A stretch of 64,000 bases of DNA from Solimicrobium sp040544425 (GCA_040544425.1 JBEONO010000003.1:248001-312000), one strand, 5' to 3'. Counted from the first letter of the stretch, positions 35,709 through 44,838 are shown. A program made the numbers and translations. The notes: generated from the sequence alone by a model not told the origin.

Positions 35709-36989
35709 ATGAAATTACATATAAAAAATGGGCATGTGATTGACCCATTCAATGATATTGATGCCGATCTGGATGTGTATATCAGTGGCGGCAAAATTGT
35801 CGCAATCGGTGATGCACCTGACATGTTTAATGCCGACAAGACCATTGCTGCAGATGGCATGATCGTCATGCCCGGACTGGTCGATTTATGCGCGCGACTG
35901 CGTGAGCCTGGTTATGAATATAAAGCCACGCTCGAATCCGAATTGCGTGCCGCAGTGCAGGGTGGAGTAACCAGTCTGGTTTGTCCTCCGGATACGGATC
36001 CGGTACTGGACGAATCCGGATTGGTCGGCATGTTAAAGCAGCGCGCCAAAGCGCAGAATCTGGCGCATGTGTATCCGCTCGGCGCATTGACGGTAGGCCT
36101 GGCTGGCACTGCGCTGACCGAAATGTCTGCATTGACCGATGCCGGTTGTGTCGGCTTTTCTCAGGCTGAACATCTGATTCAGGATACGAATGTATTATTG
36201 CGCGCCATGCAGTACGCGAAAACTTTTGGCTACACCGTCTGGCTGCGGCCGCAGGATGCCTACATTGGTCTGGGCGGCGTTGCCCACAGTGGTGCGTTTG
36301 CTTCCCGCATGGGTTTGGCGGGCGTGCCGGTGATGGCCGAAACCATTGCCTTGCACACGATCTTTGAATTGCAGCGTGCTACCGGTGCGCGCGTCCACCT
36401 GTGCCGGATTTCTTCGGCTTCCGGTGTTGAATTGATCCGCCAGGCCAAGCGCGAAGGGTTGGATGTCAGTTGTGACGTCGGCGTGCACCATTTGCATCTG
36501 ACTGATACCGATATCGGTTATTTCGACGCCAATGCCCGCCTGTCGCCACCGCTGCGGTCAGAGCGGGACCGGGATGCGCTGCGCATCGCGGTATTTGACG
36601 GCACGATCGATGCGATCTGTTCCGACCATACCCCGGTAGACGACGATGAAAAATTATTGCCGTTTGCTGAAGCCACGCCGGGTGCGACCGGACTCGAGCT
36701 GTTGCTGTCGCTGGCCTTGAAGTGGGCCAATGAAAGCCATGTCAACCTGGGCATTGCGATTGCCCGGATCACCAGCGATCCGGCCCGGGTCGCCGGACTG
36801 CCAGGCGGCAAACTGTCGGTCGGCAGCAGCGCCGATCTGTGTATTTTTGATCCTGCCGCGGAGTGGAAAGTCGAAGGCAAGGCACTGGCCAGCCAGGGTA
36901 AACATACCCCGTTTCTGGGTTATATCGTGCAGGCCCAGGTTCAACACACCATCGTCGCAGGACATCTGGTTTATAGCCGTGACTCATGA
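35709..36989 (+). CDS. Dihydroorotase-like protein lacking metal ligands (PyrC', structural partner of PyrB)
   Basis: A 426-residue type I dihydroorotase homologue. At the place where active enzymes read GLIDLHVHLREPG, this one reads GLVDLCARLREPG, so both metal-binding histidines are replaced (Cys61, Arg63). The later histidines are also gone: VWLRPQDAY and HLCRISSAS have no equivalent of the metal His, and SDHTPVDD keeps the Asp but not the following His. The remaining fold markers are intact. In Pseudomonas a homologous PyrC' is inactive but needed to assemble ATCase with PyrB. A catalytic dihydroorotase must be elsewhere in the genome. Confidence 0.92.
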   Translation: MKLHIKNGHVIDPFNDIDADLDVYISGGKIVAIGDAPDMFNADKTIAADGMIVMPGLVDLCARLREPGYEYKATLESELRAAVQGGVTSLVCPPDTDPVLDESGLVGMLKQRAKAQNLAHVYPLGALTVGLAGTALTEMSALTDAGCVGFSQAEHLIQDTNVLLRAMQYAKTFGYTVWLRPQDAYIGLGGVAHSGAFASRMGLAGVPVMAETIALHTIFELQRATGARVHLCRISSASGVELIRQAKREGLDVSCDVGVHHLHLTDTDIGYFDANARLSPPLRSERDRDALRIAVFDGTIDAICSDHTPVDDDEKLLPFAEATPGATGLELLLSLALKWANESHVNLGIAIARITSDPARVAGLPGGKLSVGSSADLCIFDPAAEWKVEGKALASQGKHTPFLGYIVQAQVQHTIVAGHLVYSRDS

Positions 36990-37017
36990 TCAGCGTGCTC
37001 TGCCGCAAGAAAATCGC

Positions 37018-37773
37018 ATGAATAAATTGAAGTATTATCTGCAGGTAAATCGGGTGGTTCTGCATCTGTTGCGCGGTCTGTCGATTACGTTTTTTCTGTT
37101 TCCCTGGATCGGCAACGAGGCGAAAAAAAATCGCGTACAAATCTGGTCGCAACAATTACTGACGATTTGCGGCGTGCGCGTCAAAATGAATCTGACCAGT
37201 ATGCCGCGCGGCACCGTAATCGTCTCCAATCACATTTCCTGGCTGGATATATTTGTGATTAACAGTCTGGCACCGTGTCGATTCGTCGCCAAATCTGATA
37301 TTCGTTCCTGGCCATTGATTGGCTGGCTGGCGGCCCAGGCCGGCACGATATATATCTCGCGCGGCACCAAGGCCGACGTGAAACGCATCTATCAATATCT
37401 GATTGACCAGATTGAGGCTGGCGAACGGATCGCGTTTTTTCCGGAAGGGACCACGGCCAGCCAGGGTGAACTGCTGCCGTTTCACGCCAATCTGTTTGAA
37501 GCGGCGATTCACGCCAAAGTACCGATTCAACCCTTTGCGCTGCGCTATGTGGATGAGGATGGGCAGTTGCATGCGGCAGTGGATTTTACCGGCGACATGA
37601 GTTTTGTCGAAAGCATGGCAAAAATTTTGAGTGGTGGCGAAGTGATCGCAGAAATGCAGGGCTTGGACTCGATTGAATCAGCCGATGCGCATCGCCGTGA
37701 ATTGGCCGTAGCTGCGCGCAGCGCGGTGGCGGTGGCCCTGCAGATTGATATTGCTGATATTAAGCCCAGTTAA
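37018..37773 (+). CDS. plsC: 1-acyl-sn-glycerol-3-phosphate acyltransferase
   Basis: A 251-residue membrane-associated acyltransferase making phosphatidic acid from lysophosphatidic acid. The ATG at 37018 was chosen because the longer open frame runs back inside the dihydroorotase gene. The HX4D catalytic motif is in NHISWLD, the substrate motif FFPEGTTA is present, and there is a hydrophobic N-terminal segment (about residues 15-32). It ends a presumed operon beginning at yqgE; the convergent S1/P1 nuclease gene starts 20 bases beyond. Confidence 0.92.
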   Translation: MNKLKYYLQVNRVVLHLLRGLSITFFLFPWIGNEAKKNRVQIWSQQLLTICGVRVKMNLTSMPRGTVIVSNHISWLDIFVINSLAPCRFVAKSDIRSWPLIGWLAAQAGTIYISRGTKADVKRIYQYLIDQIEAGERIAFFPEGTTASQGELLPFHANLFEAAIHAKVPIQPFALRYVDEDGQLHAAVDFTGDMSFVESMAKILSGGEVIAEMQGLDSIESADAHRRELAVAARSAVAVALQIDIADIKPS

Positions 37774-37792
37774 TTTGCCGGGCATTCAGCGG

Positions 37793-38557
37793 TTAACTTA
37801 AGGTATTGAGCAGCTTCGCCAGGCGCATCCCAGCCAGCAGCAACTGTTCCTGAACTGTCGGCGCAAAGCGATTCAGGTAATCTTCTGTGATGTGTGGATC
37901 AGGATAAAAATCAGGCCTGGCTACGATGGCACAGGATGACTCGGCCCAGGCAGTGACGTCGTTTGAGTTAGCCAGGTCCTGGTTCACAGACTGCACCGAA
38001 ATCAATCGTGCCAAAGATTTCGAGTCACGCCCAAATTGTTCCACCATGCCGATATCCCACAACAGATGCAAATTGCTGTCCTCGCCTTGATATTGGACGG
38101 AATAAGTATTGCCGCCCCGGTCATCGCCATAGGCGGCATGCAGTGGTTGATGGATATCGCCGACCAGATGGACCAAAAATTTCAGTGCTGTCAGTTTTTC
38201 CGCGTCCGGTGCAGGGGAATGCAAGATCGCATTTTGCGCAATGATCGCCGCCACCACGCATTGTCCATCGGGGCAATCGCGCAGCGGCACATAATGACAA
38301 TCGCCACGCGGGAAGTTGACATAGTGCCAGCGGGCTGTGGCCTTGTCGCGATTTTCGTCGGCCCAGGTGGAAATTGACATCAGGCTGCTGCCGGGTTCCT
38401 GAGCCAGCAATCGGTCAATGATTGCCTGTGCCTGCGGTGTCAGTTGTGCCTGCGCGATCAGGGCGATGGTCTGATGACCGTTCACGCCCCATGCCAGTCC
38501 GGATATCGGTGTGAACATCAGGCTGACAATCAGGATCAGGACACCGAGCCGTTTCAT
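37793..38557 (-). CDS. S1/P1-type nuclease
   Basis: A 254-residue secreted zinc nuclease. The signal peptide ends at GLA after residue 22, leaving WGVNGHQTIALIA, where the mature N-terminal Trp and the nearby His are zinc ligands in the S1/P1 family. Further ligand motifs visible are STWADE, WHYVNFPRGDCHY, HLVGDIHQPLHA and LHLLWD. Two Cys pairs may form disulfides. Family members hydrolyse single-stranded DNA and RNA and 3'-nucleotides. It probably scavenges phosphate or nucleosides outside the cytoplasm. It overlaps the gloB stop by 4 bases. Confidence 0.93.
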   Translation of the reverse strand: MKRLGVLILIVSLMFTPISGLAWGVNGHQTIALIAQAQLTPQAQAIIDRLLAQEPGSSLMSISTWADENRDKATARWHYVNFPRGDCHYVPLRDCPDGQCVVAAIIAQNAILHSPAPDAEKLTALKFLVHLVGDIHQPLHAAYGDDRGGNTYSVQYQGEDSNLHLLWDIGMVEQFGRDSKSLARLISVQSVNQDLANSNDVTAWAESSCAIVARPDFYPDPHITEDYLNRFAPTVQEQLLLAGMRLAKLLNTLS

Positions 38558-39348
38558 TTGAAATTATTTTTCCATTCCCGTGTCGCCGTGAACACGCTGA
38601 CCGGATCGGTTTCGCTGCCTAATTTGTGCTGGCTCTGCAAGGTGTGAATGATGTCCGGCGAGCCGGAGCGCATAAACGGATTGGTCTGCAATTCAGTAAT
38701 CAACTGGCTGGGTACGGTGGAGATACCTTGTGCACGCTCCAGGCCCACCTGTCTGTAACGTTCAGCCAGTTGCGCATTGCCGGGTTCGACTTCAACTGCG
38801 AAGCGCAGATTCGACAGCGTGTATTCATGCGCGCAATAGATCCTGGTAGCAGAAGGCAGCGCGGCGATCTTGTTTAACGATGTCAGCATTTGTTCAGGCG
38901 TGCCTTCAAACAGACGGCCGCAGCCTCCGGCAAACAGAGTGTCACCGCAAAACAGGCTGGCCAGTTCGCTGCAGTAGTAGGCAATATGACTGCGGGTATG
39001 TCCCGGCACTTCCAGAATTTGAAATTGCAGACCCAGTTCTTCAATCGTGATCGATGACCCGTCCTGTAAACCTTGTGTTATCGTCGGGATCCGTGCGAGG
39101 TCCGATTGGGGCCCGAAAACCGGAATCGGAGTTGGGCTCTGCTTGAGCAATTCGGCAACACCGCCGATATGATCTTCGTGATGATGCGTAATCAAGATCG
39201 CGCACAACTTCAGATTATGGTGATTTAAATAAGCCTGAACCGGCACAGCATCACCAGGATCAACGATAATGGCGTTTTGACTGTCATGGATCAACCAGAG
39301 ATAATTGTCTTCGAACGCGGGGATTTGCTGAATATGGATATGTTTCAT
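38554..39348 (-). CDS. gloB: Hydroxyacylglutathione hydrolase (glyoxalase II)
   Basis: A 264-residue metallo-beta-lactamase-fold hydrolase that releases D-lactate from S-lactoylglutathione. The start is ATG at 39348 (MKHIHIQQIPAFEDNYLWLI); the frame goes 24 codons further but those overlap the divergent yafS gene. The dinuclear metal motif is THHHEDHIGG, with PGHTRSHIAYY, FCGDTLFAGGCGRLFEG and the C-terminal substrate-binding helices (NPFMR). It overlaps the following nuclease gene by 4 bases. Confidence 0.95.
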   Translation of the reverse strand: MKHIHIQQIPAFEDNYLWLIHDSQNAIIVDPGDAVPVQAYLNHHNLKLCAILITHHHEDHIGGVAELLKQSPTPIPVFGPQSDLARIPTITQGLQDGSSITIEELGLQFQILEVPGHTRSHIAYYCSELASLFCGDTLFAGGCGRLFEGTPEQMLTSLNKIAALPSATRIYCAHEYTLSNLRFAVEVEPGNAQLAERYRQVGLERAQGISTVPSQLITELQTNPFMRSGSPDIIHTLQSQHKLGSETDPVSVFTATREWKNNFK

Positions 39349-39349
39349 A

Positions 39350-40120
39350 ATGACCGATAAAATAAATAAGCAAAACTGTAACATAGACTTGGCTGCGTGG
39401 TTGAAGCAGCCGTCCGGCATCTACGCGCATGCCTGGGAACAGCAAGTGCTCGACAAGTTAACCGCCGATATCTTTGGCTTCAATGCAGTACAGATCGGCA
39501 TGCCGCAGATGAATTGCCTGGCTGCCTCGCGCATGCCCAACAAGTGGATTGCCAACGATGTTCTGGTGCCCAGTGCTCCGAATCCGATAGCACTGATTCA
39601 TGATTTCGAAGATCTGCCGTTTGATACCCAAAGTCTCGATTTGGTGGTCCTGCCGCACTTGCTGGAGTTTGCTGCTGAACCGCATCAGATCCTGCGCGAA
39701 GTTGAGCGGGTGTTGATCCCGGAAGGACGACTGATTATTTGCGGATTTAATAAAGCCAGTCTGTGGGGAGCACGGCAGGCAATGGGCCGATTTTCCGATA
39801 ATTATTTTCTGCCGCACGATGGCGAATTCATCAGTCTCTTGCGTTTAAAGGATTGGTTGAAATTGTTAAACATGGAAGTTGACCGCGGCAATTTCGGCTG
39901 CTACGTACCGCCGATCAATAATCAAAAATGGCTGCAGCGTCTCCATTTCATGGAATCTGCAGGTGAGCGCTGGTGGTCGGTATTTGGCGCGGTGTATATT
40001 TTGCACGCCGTCAAGCGCGTCAAAGGCATGCACTTAATCGGGCCGGCATGGAAAAACAAACAGGTCAGGGTGACCAATGTCGTGCCGGTGACGAATCGTC
40101 ATCATGGCGACCAGCAATAA
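39350..40120 (+). CDS. yafS: YafS-type putative SAM-dependent methyltransferase
   Basis: A 256-residue protein. The central region has the post-motifs of class I methyltransferases (DFEDLPFDTQSLDLVVLPHLLEF, then HQILREVERVLIPEGRLIICGFN), but the glycine-rich SAM loop is replaced by VQIGMPQMNC, as is usual for this branch. E. coli yafS lies in the same gloB-yafS-rnhA order, which supports the name. The enzyme substrate is unknown. Its start codon is separated from the divergent gloB start by one base. Confidence 0.85.
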   Translation: MTDKINKQNCNIDLAAWLKQPSGIYAHAWEQQVLDKLTADIFGFNAVQIGMPQMNCLAASRMPNKWIANDVLVPSAPNPIALIHDFEDLPFDTQSLDLVVLPHLLEFAAEPHQILREVERVLIPEGRLIICGFNKASLWGARQAMGRFSDNYFLPHDGEFISLLRLKDWLKLLNMEVDRGNFGCYVPPINNQKWLQRLHFMESAGERWWSVFGAVYILHAVKRVKGMHLIGPAWKNKQVRVTNVVPVTNRHHGDQQ

Positions 40121-40139
40121 TCGATCGAGAATCAGAGAC

Positions 40140-40571
40140 ATGGATCAAATTCACATTTACACCGATGGTGCCTGCAAAGGTAATCCGGGCCCCGGAGGAT
40201 GGGGCGCGTTACTGGTTTCCGGCAGCAACGAAAAAGAACTGTTCGGTGGCGAAGCCAATACCACCAATAACCGCATGGAGCTGATGGCCGTGATTCAGGC
40301 ATTGTCAGCATTGAAGCGGCCCTGCCACGTCATCATTCACACCGACAGTCAGTACGTCTTGAAAGGGATTACTGAATGGCTGGCGGGCTGGAAAGCCAAG
40401 GGATGGAAAACGGCCTCGCGCGCGCCGGTTAAAAACGTCGACCTGTGGCAGGCCCTGGATGCCGCAACCGTTCAGCATCAGATCGAATGGCGTTGGGTCA
40501 AGGGCCACTCCGGCCACGCGGGTAATGAACGTGCCGATCAACTCGCCAATCGCGGCGTGGGAGTTATCTGA
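40140..40571 (+). CDS. rnhA: Ribonuclease HI
   Basis: A 143-residue enzyme cutting the RNA strand of RNA-DNA hybrids. The four catalytic acidic residues are present: Asp9 in IYTDGACKGNPGPGGWG, Glu47 in NNRMELMA, Asp69 in HTDSQYV and Asp133 in NERADQLAN, plus His123 in KGHSGHAG. The ATG at 40140 fits the family; an upstream frame start at 40104 overlaps yafS. Its stop overlaps the SDR start by one base. Confidence 0.97.
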   Translation: MDQIHIYTDGACKGNPGPGGWGALLVSGSNEKELFGGEANTTNNRMELMAVIQALSALKRPCHVIIHTDSQYVLKGITEWLAGWKAKGWKTASRAPVKNVDLWQALDAATVQHQIEWRWVKGHSGHAGNERADQLANRGVGVI

Positions 40572-41341
40572 TGCAAAACGTGTTCATCACCGGCGCATCG
40601 AGTGGCATAGGCGCAGCGCTGGCTCGGGAATATGCGCAGCAGGGCGCATGTCTGGGTCTTGTGGCACGCCGTGCCGACGCTTTGGAAACACTGCGGCTTT
40701 CTCTGCCCAATCCGGAGCGCCATCATATTTATGCGCTGGACGTGACCGATCATGCAGCATTGCAGCAAGCCGCAGCAGAATTTAATCGGATCAGCGGCGG
40801 TGCACATATCGTCATCGCCAATGCAGGCATTTCGCGCGGCACCCTGACCGAACATGTTGAAGATTTGCCGGTGTTTGAAAAAATCATCGCGACAAATTTA
40901 TTGGCTACCGTTGCCACCTTTGCGCCGTTTATCCTTCCCATGAAAGCGCAGGGCCAGCCCTGTCGTCTGGTCGGGATTGGCAGTGTGGCGGGAATTCGCG
41001 GCCTGCCCGGCGCGGAAGCCTACAGCGCATCGAAGGCGGCAGTCATCAGCTACTGCGAGTCCTTGCGCTTGGAATTGCGTGACAGTGCTATTCGCGTCGT
41101 GACAATCTGTCCCGGCTATATCGATACACCGATGACCCGGACAAATAACTATGCGATGCCGTTCCTGATGCCGGTCGAGCAATTTGCCAGACGGGCCTGC
41201 GCTGCGATCGCGCGCGGTGATTCGTATCGCATCATTCCCTGGCAAATGGCCTGGGTCGCGAAGTTCCTGCGCCTGTTGCCGAACTTTCTGTATGACAGGG
41301 CCCTGGCCAAAGCCCCGAGAAAACAGCGCGTGGTTCAATGA
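40571..41341 (+). CDS. Short-chain dehydrogenase/reductase
   Basis: A 256-residue NAD(P)-dependent oxidoreductase. The cofactor loop is TGASSGIGAALARE (residues 7-20), with NAG in IANAGISRG, the catalytic Ser in GIGSVAGIRG and the YxxxK motif in YSASKAAVISY. Arg/Arg after the second strand (VARRADAL) suggests NADPH preference. The substrate is not predictable. It overlaps rnhA by one base and the next gene by 4 bases, so it belongs to the yafS-rnhA operon. Confidence 0.9.
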   Translation: MQNVFITGASSGIGAALAREYAQQGACLGLVARRADALETLRLSLPNPERHHIYALDVTDHAALQQAAAEFNRISGGAHIVIANAGISRGTLTEHVEDLPVFEKIIATNLLATVATFAPFILPMKAQGQPCRLVGIGSVAGIRGLPGAEAYSASKAAVISYCESLRLELRDSAIRVVTICPGYIDTPMTRTNNYAMPFLMPVEQFARRACAAIARGDSYRIIPWQMAWVAKFLRLLPNFLYDRALAKAPRKQRVVQ

Positions 41342-42132
41342 GCACTCGACAGGACGCACTGGGCAAATGGCACGCCGCCTTTACCGGCACGCCACGCATC
41401 GTCAGTCTGGTTCCGTCGATCACCGAACTGGTGTGCGATCTGGGTTTGTCTGCCTGTCTGGTTGGGCGTACCGGATTCTGTATTCATCCGCAAGATCTGG
41501 TGCAGGCAATTCCCAAAGTGGGTGGCACCAAGGATGTGAACCTTGAAAAAATTCGCAGCCTGGCGCCGACACATTTAATCGTCAACATCGATGAAAACGA
41601 AAAGCCCGGTGTCGAGCAATTGGCTGAGTTCATCCCGCATGTGATTGTCACGCATCCGCAAACGCTGGATGACAATTTGAATCTGTTCGATTTGTTGGGC
41701 ACTGTGTTCAATGCGACGGAACCGGCGCAACGCCTCACGCAAGACTTCAGGCAAGCCAAAGCACAATTGCAGGATCGTCTGCCCACTGTGCCGCAACGGG
41801 TGCTGTACTGCATCTGGAAAGATCCATGGATGGCGGTGTCAGATCAAACCTATATCGCGGATATGTTGGCGCAGATTGGCTGGCAGGTCGCACACTCCGG
41901 CGCCACGCGCTATCCGGTGTTTACCTGGGATGATCAATTGGCACGCGATATCGATCTGGTGTTGCTGTCCAGCGAGCCGTATCGGTTTACCGAAAAGCAC
42001 GCGGATGCGCTGGAACAGCAATGCGGCAAACCGGTGTTGTTGGTTGATGGCGAAATGCTGTCCTGGTACGGCAGCCGCTCGATTGCAGGGATGCGCTATT
42101 TAAAAAAATTAGCGCTGGGTGAAGTGGGATGA
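41338..42132 (+). CDS. BtuF-like metal-chelate or cobalamin-binding protein without a signal peptide
   Basis: A 264-residue helical-backbone metal receptor-fold protein, with the family pattern IVSLVPSITELVCDLGLSACLVGRT at the start, VGGTKDVNLEKIRSLAPTHLIV and a second domain from about residue 145. Periplasmic members deliver vitamin B12 or siderophores to ABC importers, but here no signal peptide or lipobox is visible at the ATG at 41338, and no permease or ATPase gene is adjacent. Homologues of this cytosolic-looking type occur in Burkholderiales. It is coupled to the SDR gene (ATGA). Confidence 0.78.
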   Translation: MSTRQDALGKWHAAFTGTPRIVSLVPSITELVCDLGLSACLVGRTGFCIHPQDLVQAIPKVGGTKDVNLEKIRSLAPTHLIVNIDENEKPGVEQLAEFIPHVIVTHPQTLDDNLNLFDLLGTVFNATEPAQRLTQDFRQAKAQLQDRLPTVPQRVLYCIWKDPWMAVSDQTYIADMLAQIGWQVAHSGATRYPVFTWDDQLARDIDLVLLSSEPYRFTEKHADALEQQCGKPVLLVDGEMLSWYGSRSIAGMRYLKKLALGEVG

Positions 42133-42183
42133 AGCAATTTGTCTGGTGCCGCCACAATTGACGGCAAGCCTGGCCAGAGAAAT

Positions 42184-43029
42184 TCAGCCAACATAAAAGA
42201 CGACGAGTGCCGCGGCGATGCAATAGCCGCCAAAGAAGTGCCAGCGATCCTGTTCCAGCCAGCGCGACAACCAGCGCAGCGCCAGCAGTCCAGCCAGAAA
42301 GCTGAATACCATGCCGAACAGACTCGGCAAAACCAAATGCGTCAACATATCGCTGTGCGACATGGCTGCGGCGGCTTGCGCTTTATAGGCACGCAATGCT
42401 TCCTTGACTACCACCGCTGGCGTCAATACCACCGCCAAAGCAAAGCTGAATTCTTCCGCCTTGCGGCGCGCCACGCCGGCAACCAGTCCGGTTGAGATAG
42501 TAGCGCCCGAACGTGAGAAGCCGCGAAACGGCAAACACAAACCCTGCACGGCGCCGATCAGGCTGGCTTTACCTAAAGTCAATTGACCATGCGGCTGTTC
42601 TCTGATGCGCGACGAGGCAATGATCAGGATCCCGGCCGAGGCCAGCGCGCAGGCCATTAAATTGGCATTGCCAAACAAATGTTCGATTTCAAATTCATTG
42701 GAATTGGCCACAAACACGTGCTTGATCAGCATCATCAAGCCGAAGCCGACGATCCCGGTCAGCACTGTCGCGACGATCAAAAATTGGACGTTGACACGGA
42801 ACTGGGCCATCGACGAAAAATAAGTGGTTTTCCAGGATTTCCAGAAATAGACGATGGCGGCAAACATGGTGCCGGTATGCAGCATCACCAGCAACAGGGT
42901 CATCTCGGGTGAGGTCGGATCCAGTCCCATGAATTTCTCGGCCATGATGACGTGGGCGGAGCTGGACACCGGTAACAATTCGGCCAGTCCCTGGATCACT
43001 GCAAGAATCAGAATTTGGATGAGGTTCAT
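42184..43029 (-). CDS. uppP: Undecaprenyl-diphosphate phosphatase
   Basis: A 281-residue inner-membrane enzyme (BacA type) that recycles the C55 lipid carrier of cell-wall synthesis. Seven or eight membrane helices are evident. The active-site motifs are QGLAELLPVSSSAHVIMA near the N terminus and GLCLPFRGFSRSGATIS in the middle, with the conserved Glu in the first and Arg/Ser in the second. It converges with the BtuF-like gene and is divergent from the peptide transporter. Confidence 0.95.
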   Translation of the reverse strand: MNLIQILILAVIQGLAELLPVSSSAHVIMAEKFMGLDPTSPEMTLLLVMLHTGTMFAAIVYFWKSWKTTYFSSMAQFRVNVQFLIVATVLTGIVGFGLMMLIKHVFVANSNEFEIEHLFGNANLMACALASAGILIIASSRIREQPHGQLTLGKASLIGAVQGLCLPFRGFSRSGATISTGLVAGVARRKAEEFSFALAVVLTPAVVVKEALRAYKAQAAAAMSHSDMLTHLVLPSLFGMVFSFLAGLLALRWLSRWLEQDRWHFFGGYCIAAALVVFYVG

Positions 43030-43109
43030 AATTTACACGGATAGGATGTTGTTGGGTAACGGCGCTCGGAACTGCGCGCTATTTTAGCCGAAACCTTATT
43101 GAAAAAATT

Positions 43110-43155
43110 AAATTATTCGATATGTAAAGAATAATTTTGTTGCACCGAGCAACAA
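43110..43155. promoter_or_regulatory. Two adjacent inverted repeats upstream of the peptide transporter
   Basis: AAATTATTC (43110-43118) and its complement GAATAATTT (43129-43137) flank ten bases; immediately after, TTGTTGC (43137-43143) and GCAACAA (43149-43155) flank five bases. Both arms are perfect. They lie about 130-170 bases before the start of the transporter gene in the 254-base gap shared with uppP. They may bind a regulator or form RNA stems; neither has a T-run that would make a terminator. Confidence 0.5.
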
Positions 43156-43283
43156 CTTCCCGCAGGGCCAGTGATAATTCATGGTATCTTTTCGCGATTC
43201 TTCGATCATGAACCACACGAGTTCAGTGAATTTGCGACTTACCCAGTCAAATAAAACAAAGCATCCACTAAAAGAGGACGACA

Positions 43284-44816
43284 TTGAATACCCCATCCAG
43301 CACGCGTCAACCCGGCTCCATCATGGGACATCCGGAAGGATTGTTCTTCCTGTTTTTCACCGAAATGTGGGAACGATTTTCTTACTACGGCATGCGCAGC
43401 CTGCTGGTGTTATTTTTAGTCAGCAGCGCCTTGAAAGGCGGCTGGAGCTGGGACCGCGCTGATGCCTTGAATTTGTACGGCACGTATACATTCTGGGTGT
43501 ATGTCACCGGCATCGTGGGGGGCTATATTGCGGATCGATTCATCGGTGCGCGCAAGGCCGTCATCATCGGCGGCTTCATCATCAGTGCCGGGCATATCTG
43601 CCTGGCGATGGACACCCACGTCTCGTTTTATCTGGGATTAACTTTAGTGGTGATCGGCACCGGGCTGTTCAAACCGAATATTTCGACGATTGTCGGTCAA
43701 CTGTATGGCAAGGGTGAAGCTGAAGACATCAAGCGCGATGCGGGCTATACGCTGTTTTACATGGGCGTCAATTCCGGCGCATTTTTTGGCTTTGCGTTGT
43801 GCGGTTATATCGGCGAAAAAATTTCCTGGCCCTTCGGATTCGGGCTGGCCGGGTTTTTCATGATCCTGGGCGCGCTGCAGTTTTATTTTGCGCAGGGCGT
43901 GTTTGGTGAAATCGGCGGTGTGGTCAAAGACAAATCGACGGTTGCTGCTGATGAAGATGCGGCACACATCGTGCGTGACCGTTTGATTGCCATTGGGGTG
44001 TTCTCGACCTTTACGATTATTTTCTGGATGATGTTTGAGCAGGCCGGCGGATCGATGACCATCTTCGCGGCCGACTACACGAGCCGTGCGCTGGAAGGAT
44101 CTTTCGGCTTGGCCTTCAAGATCGTCAATACCCTGTTAATGGTGGTGCCGACCATGGTGCTGACCTGGGTGCTGGTGCAGTTGACGCGTGCCACAATGAA
44201 GCGCTACCCGCTGTCAAATATCTGCATTTATATTTGCTTTGCCGTAGTGTGGGGCTTGCTGATCTGGATGCTGGTGCGCGAATTTCAGGCGGAAAAATCC
44301 GAGATTCCAGCCACCTGGTTCGGTATCCTGAATTCGTTTTTTATTATTGTGTTGGCGCCGCTGTTTTCAAAAATGTGGCAGGACTATTGGAAACCGAGCG
44401 GGCCAATCAAATTCGCCGTGGGTCTGGTGTTGCTTGGCCTGGGCTTCGGCTTTCTCGCGTTTGGCGCGATGGGAATTCCGGCTGGAGCAAGAACGGCATC
44501 GGTGAGCATGATCTGGCTGGTCATGGCCTATCTGTTTCATACCATGGGTGAGCTTTGCCTGTCTCCGGTTGGCCTGTCCTACATCAGCAAGCTGGCACCG
44601 GCCAGATTATTCGGTGCGATGTTCGGCGTGTGGTTCCTGATGACGGCAATTGGCAACAAGCTGGCCGGTATGTCAGGCAGCCTGATTGACGATATTTCGA
44701 GTTCCTATTCATTGAGCGTGTTTTTCCTGATCTTTACAATTTTGCCGATCGCAATTGGCTTGCTCATGTTGATGCTGAATAAATGGATGCTGCGCAAAAT
44801 GCATGGGGTGTATTGA
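43284..44816 (+). CDS. Proton-dependent oligopeptide transporter (POT/PTR2 family)
   Basis: A 510-residue major-facilitator protein importing di- or tripeptides with protons. The TTG at 43284 has an AGAGGA site ahead; the first family motif, FTEMWERFSYYGMRSLLVLF, begins about residue 25. The signature FKPNISTIVGQLYGKG and FYMGVNSGAFFG segments are present. Fourteen hydrophobic helices are plausible, which fits the bacterial members. A strong terminator follows. It stands alone and its upstream gap carries two inverted repeats. Confidence 0.9.
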   Translation: MNTPSSTRQPGSIMGHPEGLFFLFFTEMWERFSYYGMRSLLVLFLVSSALKGGWSWDRADALNLYGTYTFWVYVTGIVGGYIADRFIGARKAVIIGGFIISAGHICLAMDTHVSFYLGLTLVVIGTGLFKPNISTIVGQLYGKGEAEDIKRDAGYTLFYMGVNSGAFFGFALCGYIGEKISWPFGFGLAGFFMILGALQFYFAQGVFGEIGGVVKDKSTVAADEDAAHIVRDRLIAIGVFSTFTIIFWMMFEQAGGSMTIFAADYTSRALEGSFGLAFKIVNTLLMVVPTMVLTWVLVQLTRATMKRYPLSNICIYICFAVVWGLLIWMLVREFQAEKSEIPATWFGILNSFFIIVLAPLFSKMWQDYWKPSGPIKFAVGLVLLGLGFGFLAFGAMGIPAGARTASVSMIWLVMAYLFHTMGELCLSPVGLSYISKLAPARLFGAMFGVWFLMTAIGNKLAGMSGSLIDDISSSYSLSVFFLIFTILPIAIGLLMLMLNKWMLRKMHGVY

Positions 44817-44838
44817 ACCGGGATTTACGCCGCGACAA

